From Pelagibius sp050330205 (GTDB taxonomy: Bacteria > Pseudomonadota > Alphaproteobacteria > Kiloniellales > Kiloniellaceae), in NCBI GenBank assembly GCA_050330205.1, contig JBHJOA010000014.1, positions 57,807-121,806 on the forward strand: a DNA stretch of 64,000 bases, read 5' to 3'. The position numbers and the translations under genes were made by a program. The notes below the pieces were generated by a model. It did not search any database, was not told the origin of the DNA, and saw only the letters and a program-made list of their open reading frames with translations. Positions 41,828 to 50,834 of this stretch are shown here, one piece after another; the first letter of the stretch is position 1; every line of letters starts with the position of its first letter.

Positions 41828-42697
41828 GTGGCAGAGAACAAGGAAGTCGACCAGGTATCCGGCACGGAAACCACGGGCCACGAGTGGGACGGCATCAAAG
41901 AGCTGAACACGCCCCTGCCGCGCTGGTGGCTGTGGACCTTCTACGCCACCTGCATCTGGGCGCTCGGCTATTGGATCGTCATGCCCGCCTGGCCGCTGAT
42001 CAGCAGCCACACCACCGGCGTGATCGGCTACTCCTCGCGCGCCAATCTCGCCGACTCGATGAGCGCCGCCCGGGCCGCGCAGGGCCAGTACCTCGACCGC
42101 ATCGAGCAGGCCTCGCTGACCGAGATCACCCGCGACCGCGAACTTCTCGAGTTCGCCATGGCCGGCGGCGGCTCCGCCTTCGCCGTGAACTGCTCGCAGT
42201 GCCATGGCCTGGGGGCCGCCGGCTTTGCCGGCTATCCCAACCTCAACGACGACGACTGGATCTGGGGCGGCACCCTGGAGGCGATCGCCGACACCATCCG
42301 CTACGGCATCCGCTCGGAACACCCGGACAGCCGCTTCAACATGATGCCGGCCTTCGGCGCCGACGGGATCCTGGAGCGCGGCGAGATCAACGACGTTGCG
42401 GAGTACGTGCTCTCGCTGTCGAACAGTGGAACCGACGCCGCCGCCGCGGCCCGCGGCGAGGAGATCTACCTGGAGCAGTGCGCCGCCTGCCACATGGACG
42501 ACGGCAGCGGCAGCCACGACCTGGGCGCCCCGGACCTCACCAACGCCATCTGGCTCTATGGCGGCGACAAGGCCGACATCGTCACCACGATCAGTCAGAG
42601 CCGGGCGGGTATGATGCCGGCCTGGACAGGACGCCTCGACGAGACGACCATCAAGCAGTTGGCTGTCTACGTCCACTCGCTGGGCGGCGGCCAGTAG
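41828..42697 (+). CDS. ccoP: cbb3-type cytochrome c oxidase subunit III (di-heme)
   Basis: This 289-residue protein starts at GTG 41828, 3 bp after the ccoQ stop, with GAGGAGG inside the ccoQ end. The N-terminal segment WDGIKELNTPLPRWWLWTFY is typical of CcoP and precedes one membrane helix (33-55). Two heme c sites follow: NCSQCHG (122-126) and QCAACHM (218-222), with Met ligands likely at FNMMPAFG and AGMMPAW. It receives electrons from soluble cytochrome c. Confidence 0.96.
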   Translation: MAENKEVDQVSGTETTGHEWDGIKELNTPLPRWWLWTFYATCIWALGYWIVMPAWPLISSHTTGVIGYSSRANLADSMSAARAAQGQYLDRIEQASLTEITRDRELLEFAMAGGGSAFAVNCSQCHGLGAAGFAGYPNLNDDDWIWGGTLEAIADTIRYGIRSEHPDSRFNMMPAFGADGILERGEINDVAEYVLSLSNSGTDAAAAARGEEIYLEQCAACHMDDGSGSHDLGAPDLTNAIWLYGGDKADIVTTISQSRAGMMPAWTGRLDETTIKQLAVYVHSLGGGQ

Positions 42698-42713
42698 CGC
42701 AGAAGGGGACCAA

Positions 42714-44210
42714 ATGGTCGATCAGGCGGTTGTGCAGGACGCCACCGCGAAGCCGGCAGACAAGAGAGAAGGCGTAGAACGCTCCGACGCTGAACCGGTC
42801 AACAAGAAGGAACATCGCTCCCTCTACCAGAAGCGGATCAAGATCTATCCGCGCCTGGCACGGGGGAGCTTCCGCCGCCTGAAGTGGGTCATCATGGCGG
42901 TGACCCTTGCCATCTACTACGTGACCCCTTGGATACGCTGGGATCGCGGTCCCAACGCCCCCGACCAGGCGGTGCTGATCGACTTTCCCGGCCGGCGCTT
43001 CTATTTCTTCTTCATCGAGATCTGGCCGCAGGAAGTCTACTACCTCACCGGCCTGCTGATCCTCGCCGCCATCGGCCTGTTCCTCATCACCTCCCTGGCC
43101 GGGCGGGTTTGGTGCGGCTATACCTGCCCGCAGACGGTGTGGACAGACCTCTTCATCGCCGTCGAGCGCATCATCCAGGGCGACCGCGCCTCGCGCATCC
43201 GCCTCGACAAGATGCCCCTCAGCGCCGACAAGGTCGCCCGCAAGGCGGCCACCCACGCCAGCTGGCTGCTGATCGCCCTCTGCACCGGCGGAGCCTGGGT
43301 GTTCTACTTCGGCGACGCCCCGACCCTGGCGGTCCAGCTCGCCAGCTTCGAGGCGCCGGCAATCGCCTACATCACCATCGCCACGCTGACCTTCACCACC
43401 TACCTTCTGGGCGGCTTCGCCCGCGAGCAGGTCTGCACCTACATGTGCCCCTGGCCACGCATCCAGGGCGGCCTTCTCGACGAGGAATCGCTGGTCATCA
43501 CTTACCACGAGGACCGCGGCGAGCCGCGCGGCGCGCGCAAGAAGGGCGCCGACGCAGGCGATCTCGGCGACTGCGTCGCTTGCAACCAGTGCGTCGCCGT
43601 CTGCCCGATGGGGATCGACATCCGCGACGGCCAGCAGCTCGAGTGCATCACCTGCGCGCTCTGCATCGACGCCTGCAACTCGGTGATGGACAAGGTCGGC
43701 CTGCCGCGCGACCTGATCTCCTACGACACCCTCGCCAACGTCGAGCGCGTGCGCGCCGGCGAAAAGCCGCGCCTGCGCCTGATCCGCCCGCGCACGCTGG
43801 TCTATGCCGGCATCATCGTCTTGGTCGGCCTCATCATGCTGTTCGCCCTGGTCACTCGCAGCGACCTCGACGTCAGCGTCCTGCGCGACCGCAACCCGCT
43901 TTTCGTCACCCTCTCGGACGGCTCGATCCGCAACGGCTACACCGTGAAGATCATCAACAAGCAGCACGCACCGCGGGTCTTCGAACTGCGCCTGGCGGGT
44001 ATCGAGGGCGCCGCCCTCGACGTCGTCGGCGCCGATGCCTCGGCCGATGGGCTGCGGGTGGGCCCCGACAGCCTGGAGAGCTACCGCGTCTTCGTCTCGG
44101 CGCCGCGCGAGTCCCTGGAGAGCGGCTCGATGGACCTGCGGTTCCTGGTCATCGAGCAGGACAGCGGCGCCCAGGTAGTCTACGACTCCGTTTTCCGGGG
44201 GCCGCAATGA
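42714..44210 (+). CDS. ccoG: Cytochrome oxidase accessory protein CcoG (FixG/RdxA), iron-sulfur
   Basis: This 498-residue membrane protein has about five helices. An early RVWCGYTCPQTVWTDLF motif is followed by two ferredoxin-type 4Fe-4S motifs (CVACNQCVAVCPMGID and CITCALCIDACNSVMDKV, about 285-325). A C-terminal periplasmic immunoglobulin-like domain follows (about 390-498). CcoG is thought to reduce Cu(II) to Cu(I) for the cbb3 centre. Stop overlaps the fixH ATG (ATGA). Confidence 0.95.
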   Translation: MVDQAVVQDATAKPADKREGVERSDAEPVNKKEHRSLYQKRIKIYPRLARGSFRRLKWVIMAVTLAIYYVTPWIRWDRGPNAPDQAVLIDFPGRRFYFFFIEIWPQEVYYLTGLLILAAIGLFLITSLAGRVWCGYTCPQTVWTDLFIAVERIIQGDRASRIRLDKMPLSADKVARKAATHASWLLIALCTGGAWVFYFGDAPTLAVQLASFEAPAIAYITIATLTFTTYLLGGFAREQVCTYMCPWPRIQGGLLDEESLVITYHEDRGEPRGARKKGADAGDLGDCVACNQCVAVCPMGIDIRDGQQLECITCALCIDACNSVMDKVGLPRDLISYDTLANVERVRAGEKPRLRLIRPRTLVYAGIIVLVGLIMLFALVTRSDLDVSVLRDRNPLFVTLSDGSIRNGYTVKIINKQHAPRVFELRLAGIEGAALDVVGADASADGLRVGPDSLESYRVFVSAPRESLESGSMDLRFLVIEQDSGAQVVYDSVFRGPQ

Positions 44211-44701
44211 AGCAGGCAGGAAAGGTCCGCGAGATTCGCGGCAAGCACGTTCTCATGGCAATGCTCGGCATGTTCGGCATCGTCATCGCGGTCAATCTGG
44301 TGTTCGTCTACCTGGCGATCGGCACCTTCACCGGCGTGACCACCGCCAATCCCTACCAGGAAGGCCTCGCCTACAACGAGGTGCTGGCCGCGCGCGACGC
44401 GCAGCGCGCATTGGGCTGGCAGGGCGAGATCAGTTTCTCCCAGGCAGCCGATGCCGACAGGATCACCGTGACCCTGACCGACCGGACAGGCGCGCCGCTG
44501 ACCGGCCTCAGCCTCGACGGCAGCCTGCGGCGACCGACCCAAGCCGGCCTCGACCAGCCCCTCGCCTGGCGCGAAGCGGCGCCTGGCAACTACACGGCGG
44601 AGGTAAGCCTGCCCGAGCGCGGCAACTGGGACCTCATGGTCAACGCCGCCGATGGCGACGGCCCGCCCTTCGAGATGAAGACCCGGCTATGGTTCAAGTA
44701 A
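44207..44701 (+). CDS. ccoH: FixH/CcoH family assembly protein
   Basis: This 164-residue protein has a single N-terminal membrane helix (about 15-37, MLGMFGIVIAVNLVFVYLAI). It then has the conserved GVTTANPYQEGLAYNEVLAARDAQ and a periplasmic beta-rich domain. CcoH stabilises the nascent cbb3 complex. It overlaps the next gene by 13 bases. Confidence 0.93.
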   Translation: MKQAGKVREIRGKHVLMAMLGMFGIVIAVNLVFVYLAIGTFTGVTTANPYQEGLAYNEVLAARDAQRALGWQGEISFSQAADADRITVTLTDRTGAPLTGLSLDGSLRRPTQAGLDQPLAWREAAPGNYTAEVSLPERGNWDLMVNAADGDGPPFEMKTRLWFK

Positions 44702-47031
44702 GCCTCCAGGCACAGGCACCCGAGAGCGCGGCGGCGCTGGGCTGCTGTCCGGGCGGCGAGGTCGCCGCGCTCGCCGGCCGCAACGACGACGCGTTGCGCG
44801 CCGCCGACGTCGCCGACCACGTGGTGCAGCGCGCCGACGGCAGCGCCGAACTGACCCTCATCGTGCAGAACCTGCATTGCCCGACGTGCATCCGCACCAT
44901 CGAGGGCGCCATCGAGGGGCTGGCCGGACTGGAAGCCGCGCGCGTCAACCTCGGCACCCGCCGCCTGAAGCTGCGGTGGGACCCGCGCGCCACCACGGCC
45001 GAGCCGCTGCTGGCGGCGGTGGCCGCCCGGGGCTACCGCCTGGTGCCGCTGGACCCGGAGCAGGTGGAGAGCGCCGAGGCCGCTGAAACGCGCGAGCTGC
45101 TGCGCGCGCTTGCGGTCGCCGGCTTCGCTGCCGGCAACGTCATGCTGCTCTCGGTCTCGGTGTGGAGCGGCCTCGCCGAGGACATGGGCCCGGCCACCCG
45201 CAGCCTGATGCACTGGGTGTCCGCCCTCATCGCCCTGCCGGCGGTGGCCTACGCCGGCCGCCCCTTCTTCCGCTCCGCCCTGGCGGCGCTGCGCGGCGGG
45301 CGCACCAACATGGACGTGCCGATCTCGCTGGCGGTCATCCTCGCCGCGGGCATGAGCCTCTCGGAGACCCTGCGCGGCGGCGAGCTGGTCTACTTCGACG
45401 CCTCGGTGATGCTGCTGTTCTTCCTGCTGATCGGCCGCTTCCTCGACCTGCGACTGCGCGGGCGCGCCCGCTCGGCGGCGGAGAACCTCACCGCCCTGCG
45501 CGCGACCTCGGCGACGGTGGTCGGCGCCGACGGCGGCCTTTCCAGCCTGCCGATCGGCCGCCTGCAGCCCGGCATGACCGTCGCCGTGGCCCCCGGCGAA
45601 CGCATCCCGGTCGACGGCACCGTCCGCCTCGGCCGCTCGGAGATCGACAGCTCGCTGCTGACCGGCGAGAGCCTGCCCCGCCCGGCCCTGCCGGGTTCGG
45701 AAGTCTACGCCGGCACGCTGAACGGCGGCGGTGCCCTGCGGATCGAGGTGACCAAGACGGCCGACGCCAGCCTGCTGGCCGAGATCGTCCGCCTCATGGA
45801 GAGCGCCGAGCAGGGCCGCGACCGCTACGTGCGGCTGGCCGACCGCGTGGCGCGCCACTATGCCCCGGCCGTGCATCTTCTGGCCGCCGGCACCCTGGCC
45901 GGCTGGCTCGCGTTCTCGACCCTGCCCTGGCAGGACTCGTTGATGATCGCCATCGCTGTGCTCATCATCACCTGTCCCTGCGCCCTCGGGCTGGCGGTGC
46001 CGGCGGTGCAGATCGCCGCCGTCGGCCGCCTGATGAAGCGCGGCGTGCTGGTGAAGTCGGCCGACGCGCTGGAGCGCCTCGCCGCCGTCGATACCCTGGT
46101 GTTCGACAAGACCGGCACCCTGACGACCGGACGGCCGGAGCTGCAGAACCTCGCCCGCATCCCTGCCGAGGATCTCGACCTGGCGGCGGCGATCGCCGCC
46201 GAGAGCCGTCATCCCCTGGCCCGCGCCCTCTGTCGCGCCGCCGGCCGGCAGCCGGCGATCGGCACGGCGGTCACCGAGCACCCCGGCGACGGCCTAGAAG
46301 CCGTCGTCGACGGAGAGACCCTGAGGCTCGGAAGGCGCGGCTGGTGCGGTGTCGCCGATGAGGCGACGGGCGAAGGCGACGACAGCGCCGCCATGGAGCT
46401 CTGGCTGACCGGCTCCGGCCGCACGCCGCGACGCTTCGTCTTCCGCGACGCCCTGCGCCCCGATGCGGCCGAGGCGGTCGCCCGCCTGCTGCAAGCCGGC
46501 TTCCGGATCGAGCTGCTGTCGGGCGACCGGGCCCCGGTGGTCGCCGAACTGGCCGCGCAGCTGGGCATCGCCGCATGGCGCGGCGACTGCCGCCCGGCCG
46601 ACAAGATCGCCCGCCTCGAGGCGCTGGCCGCCGAAGGGCGCAAGACCGCGATGATCGGCGACGGCCTCAACGACGCGCCGGCGCTCGCCGCCGCCTTCGC
46701 CTCGCTCTCGCCGGCCGACGCCGCCGACGTCAGCCAGGTCGCCGCCGACATCATCTTCCAGGGCGACCGCCTGGCGCCGGTCGTCGAGGCGCTGGCGACG
46801 GCACGGCGCGCGCGCCGCCTGGTGCTGCAGAACTTCGCCCTGGCGATGCTCTACAACCTGATCGCCGTGCCCATCGCGGTGGCCGGCTTCGTGACGCCGC
46901 TGATCGCCGCCTTGGCCATGTCCGGTTCCTCCATCATCGTCACCGGCAACGCCATGCGGCTGAACGCGGGGCGCCTCGACCTGGGAAGCGCCGCCGGCGA
47001 CGCGCCGGCCGCAGCGGCGGCAAGGCCATGA
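44689..47031 (+). CDS. ccoI: P1B-type copper-exporting ATPase for cbb3 assembly (CcoI/FixI)
   Basis: This 780-residue ATPase has, in order: an N-terminal Cys pair (GCCPGG, 19-20), a heavy-metal-associated domain with LHCPTCIRT (Cys64, Cys67), helices, the actuator TGES (325-328), the transmembrane CPC (429-431), the phosphorylation site DKTGTLT (Asp473) and MIGDGLNDAPAL. FixI-type pumps move Cu(I) to the periplasm slowly, for insertion into the oxidase, and do not serve mainly for resistance. Starts inside ccoH; stop overlaps ccoS. Confidence 0.96.
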   Translation: MVQVSLQAQAPESAAALGCCPGGEVAALAGRNDDALRAADVADHVVQRADGSAELTLIVQNLHCPTCIRTIEGAIEGLAGLEAARVNLGTRRLKLRWDPRATTAEPLLAAVAARGYRLVPLDPEQVESAEAAETRELLRALAVAGFAAGNVMLLSVSVWSGLAEDMGPATRSLMHWVSALIALPAVAYAGRPFFRSALAALRGGRTNMDVPISLAVILAAGMSLSETLRGGELVYFDASVMLLFFLLIGRFLDLRLRGRARSAAENLTALRATSATVVGADGGLSSLPIGRLQPGMTVAVAPGERIPVDGTVRLGRSEIDSSLLTGESLPRPALPGSEVYAGTLNGGGALRIEVTKTADASLLAEIVRLMESAEQGRDRYVRLADRVARHYAPAVHLLAAGTLAGWLAFSTLPWQDSLMIAIAVLIITCPCALGLAVPAVQIAAVGRLMKRGVLVKSADALERLAAVDTLVFDKTGTLTTGRPELQNLARIPAEDLDLAAAIAAESRHPLARALCRAAGRQPAIGTAVTEHPGDGLEAVVDGETLRLGRRGWCGVADEATGEGDDSAAMELWLTGSGRTPRRFVFRDALRPDAAEAVARLLQAGFRIELLSGDRAPVVAELAAQLGIAAWRGDCRPADKIARLEALAAEGRKTAMIGDGLNDAPALAAAFASLSPADAADVSQVAADIIFQGDRLAPVVEALATARRARRLVLQNFALAMLYNLIAVPIAVAGFVTPLIAALAMSGSSIIVTGNAMRLNAGRLDLGSAAGDAPAAAAARP

Positions 47032-47249
47032 GCGCGCTAGTCTACCTGATCCCGGCGGCGCTGCTGCTCGGCGTCATCGGCCTCGTCGCCTTTCTCTGGG
47101 CGCTGCGCAGCGGCCAGTTCGAGGATCTCGACGGCGCCGCCCACCGCGTCCTGCTCGACGACGAGGACAAGCCCTTGCCGCCGAAGCAGGGCGGCAAGCA
47201 GCCCGACGCGGATCGCGAAAAGAACTACCGCCCCACCGTTTCCCGGTAG
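47028..47249 (+). CDS. ccoS: cbb3 oxidase maturation protein CcoS
   Basis: This 73-residue protein has one N-terminal helix (4-25, LVYLIPAALLLGVIGLVAFLW) followed by ALRSGQFEDLDGAAHRVLLDD, which is diagnostic for CcoS. It is needed for heme and copper insertion into CcoN. The ATG overlaps the ccoI stop (ATGA). The last 25 bases overlap, on the opposite strand, the end of the DUF2189 gene. Confidence 0.95.
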   Translation: MSALVYLIPAALLLGVIGLVAFLWALRSGQFEDLDGAAHRVLLDDEDKPLPPKQGGKQPDADREKNYRPTVSR

Positions 47250-48004
47250 GCGTGCCAGGTGGCGTGGCCGACCAGCGGGAAGGTCACGATCAGGCCGATG
47301 TAGAGGGTCGCCAGCCCGAAGGCGGTCAGGATGGCGATCAGCCAGGCCCACAGCAGCATCGGCTTGGGATTGCGCATCACCGCCTGCAGGCTGGTGAAGA
47401 CCGCGCTCACGAAATCGATATCGCGCTCCATCAGCAGCGGCACCGAGACCACGCTGATGGCGAAGACCGCTGCCGCCAGGATCGCGCCGCAGCCGGTGCC
47501 GACCACCAGCAGGGCAAGCCCCTGGGGCGTGAGCAGCAGCGTCGGCACGACTTCCGCCAACGGCGGGAACTCCGCCGGTCCGAGAAACAGCGCCAGCAGC
47601 AGCGTCGCCGCGCGCATCCAGATCAGCAGCAGCGCCATCAGGGCGACGCCGAGGAAGGCGAGACGCATCGGCGAGCGGGTGGCGACGAAGAGGGCCGAGA
47701 CGAGGGAGACCGGCTCGCCGGTTTCCAGCCGGCGGCTGGTCTCGTAGAGGCCGACGGCCAGCATCGGGCCGAGCAGCATGAAGCCGGCGGCCAGCGGGAA
47801 CAGCAGGTATTCCACCCCGGCCAGCAACACGCCGGCGGTGATGAGGAAGCTGACGGCGGTGAAGATCGCCCCGTAGGTCAGGCTGACGCCCGGCGCCCGG
47901 CAGATGTCCCGCCAGCCGGCGGCGAGCCAGGCCCAGGGCCGGTCCAGCTCCAGCCGTCGCAGCGGCGGCAGGCTATGGTGATAACTGCTGTCGGTCACTG
48001 ACAT
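47225..48004 (-). CDS. DUF2189 membrane protein
   Basis: This 259-residue protein has about six hydrophobic helices. It begins LPPLRRLELDRPWAWLAAGWRDICRAPGVSLTYG, the usual N-terminus of DUF2189, and continues with GPMLAVGLYETSRRLETGEP. Its role is unknown, though DUF2189 genes often sit near cytochrome oxidase genes. ATG at 48004 was chosen since the family region begins soon after. It converges on, and overlaps by 25 bp, ccoS; no terminator separates the two. Confidence 0.87.
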   Translation of the reverse strand: MSVTDSSYHHSLPPLRRLELDRPWAWLAAGWRDICRAPGVSLTYGAIFTAVSFLITAGVLLAGVEYLLFPLAAGFMLLGPMLAVGLYETSRRLETGEPVSLVSALFVATRSPMRLAFLGVALMALLLIWMRAATLLLALFLGPAEFPPLAEVVPTLLLTPQGLALLVVGTGCGAILAAAVFAISVVSVPLLMERDIDFVSAVFTSLQAVMRNPKPMLLWAWLIAILTAFGLATLYIGLIVTFPLVGHATWHAYRETVGR

Positions 48005-48194
48005 CGGGCTTCCTCCGGACACCGGTACCGCGCGCGGATTGATGCCGCGTCGCCTGCTTGCTTTCGGGATCGCTCCCGCCGCCCGCGGCCGCACCCTAGA
48101 GGGTGACAGCCGTGAGGTGCCCTACCCAGCCCGCCGCCATGATAGCCCGCGGGCGCCGCCGCCGGAAGCCCGCTCTGGCCCGCCCCGGAAGGGC

Positions 48195-48713
48195 CTAACC
48201 CGGCGGCGAGAGGTAATGGATCGACCGCCCCGGATTGGCGGCGGGCCGCAGGCTGAAACTGCCTTCCGACTCGTAGGGCAGGCTGCGGCGCTGCAGGCTG
48301 TCGAGGTAGGCCAGGCCGCGCAGGCGGTAGGCGATCTCGCCACGCTCGGCCAGCAGCAGCATCTGCCGCACCATCGCCAGCAGGGTCGTCGAGGCGGAAA
48401 CCGAGACGAGTTCCTCGCTGAGCCGCGGGATGGTGACCCGCCGGTCGCTGAAGCCGCTGGCGAAGCTTTCGCCGTTGACCTCGAGGTCGAAGGTGAGGCC
48501 ATCGAGCGGCAGGTCGACGTCGTTGGGATTGCCGATCCTGAGATCGACCTCGAAACGCTGCTCGAAGGCACTGCTCTCCAGCAGGCGCAGATCCACCAGC
48601 CGCACCTGGGGCGGGACGGCATCGGTGGTGCCGCAGGCCGCGAGCAGCCACAGCGCCGTCGCCGCGAACGCGCCCGCGGCGGCCCGCAGCCCGGCGCGGG
48701 CGGAAGAACTCAA
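48195..48713 (-). CDS. LEA type 2 (WHy domain) lipoprotein
   Basis: This 172-residue protein has a lipoprotein-like signal (AATALWLLAACGTTDA). It has one LEA_2/WHy domain with VRLVDLRLLESSAFEQRFEVDLRIGNPNDVDLPLDGLTFDLEVNG, a fold also found in plant desiccation proteins and bacterial envelope proteins. TTG at 48713 overlaps the AsmA stop as TTGA, which is the only start that keeps the signal peptide without a long shadow extension. Co-transcribed with asmA. Probably periplasmic side of the outer membrane; role unknown. Confidence 0.8.
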   Translation of the reverse strand: MSSSARAGLRAAAGAFAATALWLLAACGTTDAVPPQVRLVDLRLLESSAFEQRFEVDLRIGNPNDVDLPLDGLTFDLEVNGESFASGFSDRRVTIPRLSEELVSVSASTTLLAMVRQMLLLAERGEIAYRLRGLAYLDSLQRRSLPYESEGSFSLRPAANPGRSIHYLSPPG

Positions 48714-50713
48714 TTCCCGAACAGCCCCTTCTTGAGGTCGAGCGGACCGGTAGAGCCGCCGTCGGTACCCGGAAGGGCGTCGGGTTTGATCCCTTCCAGC
48801 AGTTCCTTGGCGCCTTCGCCGTCCTGCAGCTTTTCGATGGCCGCCGCAGGATCCGGCACCTGGCCCCTCAGCATGCCCTCGAGGTCGGGCTTGTAGGAGA
48901 TGTCGTGCCACGGGCCGGTGACCTTGATCGGCACCTCGACACCGGCGAGGTCGCCGGCACCGCCCTGGCCCTCCAGGCTCCCCACCAGCTTCGGATTGAC
49001 CACATAGTCGACGGTGCGCGGCGGCAGGGGAACGGTCCCCGCCCCCGTCAAGCGCACGAGCGGCGCGACCAGCGAGAGGTCGTCGTTTTTGACGATCCCC
49101 TTGTCGATGGTGAAGCTGCCCGACAGCTCGGCGAAGTCGGTCGCCTGGGCTTCGTCGAAGGACTGCTCGATGGCGGCGACCGAGATGTTGCGCACCATGG
49201 CGGCCAGGTTGATGCCCTTGACGGCGCCGTCGCGGAACACCACCGCGCCGTTGCCGTTCAGGTTGGAGACCAGCTCGCGCTGGCTGCCGCCCGTGGTGGT
49301 CACCGAGAACCTGCTCTCCGTGGTGCCGAGGATGCGGTCGAACTGCGCCAGATCGTTGAGAAACGGTCCGGCCTGGAAGTTCGCGAGGTCGAAGTCGGCG
49401 GAGATGGCCGGCCTGCCGGAGCTGCCGTCGACCACCACCTTGCCCTTGCCCGAGCCTTCGTAGAGCTGCATTTCCAGGAGATCGGCGGTCAGCTGGCTGT
49501 CCTTCAGGACCACCGTAAGGCGGCTCTGGCCGATCTTCACGTCCTGGAACTGGATGCCGCCGGCGTTGAAGGCGAGGTCCGCATTCACCGCGGCAAGGCC
49601 GGAGACGTCGATCGGGTCGTCGCTCCAGTCGCCGCCGCCGGCCGCATCGCCGCCCGCGCCGCCGCCGGCCCCGGCCGCTTCCTGTTCCGGCGGCAGGTAG
49701 GGGTTGACGTTCAACTGGTCGACCGTCAGTTCGGCCTTGATCGCCGGCTTGGCACCGGTGGCGTCAACCGAGAACAGGCCTTCGCCGTTGATCTCGTCGA
49801 GGCGCAGCTTGGCCTCGGTCAAGGCCACCTTGGCGCCCGTCATCTCAAGCGCACCGGAGATGCTGAAGGGGCCGAGCCCGTCGCCGGGGAAGTCGAGCGG
49901 GTTTCCGGTCCAGGCGGCGAGATTGCGCAGCGAAGGCACGTCGAGGGAGAGCGCACCCTGCAGGCCCAGCGCCTGGGCGTTGCGCGCGGCGCCGTCGAAC
50001 GCGAATGCCACCGGCGCGGAGTCCACCTTCATGGCCAGCTTGGTGGTCTCGCCGGCCATCAGCGCCCGCGGGTTCTCGGCGTCCACCTCCAGCGAAATCT
50101 TCTCGCCGTTCCACACCGCCGAACCCTCGGCGGCGAAGGGCGAGGACAGCGATGGCAGGGACAGTGCCATGTTCACTTCGCTGACAGTCACCGCCTGGCC
50201 GCTCTGGCGGTCGAGGTAGTTCAAGGTGCCGTCGACCAGGCGCACCTCGCCGAGGCGGATCTCGCTGACCGGCGAAGCGCCGCCGTCACTCGGCGCTGCC
50301 TCCGAAGGCGCCGCCTCCGCAGCCGCGGTGTCGAGCTGCCAGTTCGGACGGCCCTCGGCGTCTACCTCGAGGTTGATCACCGGCTTGTCGAGAATGAAGC
50401 GGTCGACCGCGACCTCGCCGCTCAGCAGCGGCCAGATCTGCAGGGCGACATCGAGGCGGTCGATGGTCGCCATCTCCGGCGTGGTGGCGCCGGGAGCATT
50501 GGCGAATCCGACGTTTTCCACCGAGACGGCGATCACCGGCAGCAGCGACAGCGAGATGTCGCCGTCGATGCGCAGGTCGCGCCCGGTCGCTTCCTTGACG
50601 CGGGCCTGGATCTCGCCCTTGTAGCTGTCCAGCGGCACCAGCATGGGGACCACGATGACCGCCGCAAGGAGCAGCACGACGACAACGCCCAGGCCAATGA
50701 GTAGCTTCTTCAT
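48710..50713 (-). CDS. AsmA family protein
   Basis: This 667-residue protein is anchored by an N-terminal helix (5-27, LLIGLGVVVVLLLAAVIVVP). It then has DSYKGEIQARVKEATGRDLRIDGDISLSLLPVIAVSVENVGFAN, the hallmark of AsmA, and a C-terminal AsmA_2 region (EQSFDEAQATDFAELSGSFTIDKGIVKNDDLSL). Proteins of this class form long periplasmic grooves and are implicated in phospholipid transport to the outer membrane. Ends in the overlap with the LEA2 gene. Confidence 0.93.
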   Translation of the reverse strand: MKKLLIGLGVVVVLLLAAVIVVPMLVPLDSYKGEIQARVKEATGRDLRIDGDISLSLLPVIAVSVENVGFANAPGATTPEMATIDRLDVALQIWPLLSGEVAVDRFILDKPVINLEVDAEGRPNWQLDTAAAEAAPSEAAPSDGGASPVSEIRLGEVRLVDGTLNYLDRQSGQAVTVSEVNMALSLPSLSSPFAAEGSAVWNGEKISLEVDAENPRALMAGETTKLAMKVDSAPVAFAFDGAARNAQALGLQGALSLDVPSLRNLAAWTGNPLDFPGDGLGPFSISGALEMTGAKVALTEAKLRLDEINGEGLFSVDATGAKPAIKAELTVDQLNVNPYLPPEQEAAGAGGGAGGDAAGGGDWSDDPIDVSGLAAVNADLAFNAGGIQFQDVKIGQSRLTVVLKDSQLTADLLEMQLYEGSGKGKVVVDGSSGRPAISADFDLANFQAGPFLNDLAQFDRILGTTESRFSVTTTGGSQRELVSNLNGNGAVVFRDGAVKGINLAAMVRNISVAAIEQSFDEAQATDFAELSGSFTIDKGIVKNDDLSLVAPLVRLTGAGTVPLPPRTVDYVVNPKLVGSLEGQGGAGDLAGVEVPIKVTGPWHDISYKPDLEGMLRGQVPDPAAAIEKLQDGEGAKELLEGIKPDALPGTDGGSTGPLDLKKGLFGN

Positions 50714-50834
50714 ATCCTAAGACCTCCGATCGGAGCGCTTGCCACCCGGGCGGCCGCGCCGTTGTCCCCCGACAACCGATGTTCCCTACCCGGACAGCCC
50801 GCCGCCGCCCGTCGCGGCAAGCCGCAATCCCCTG

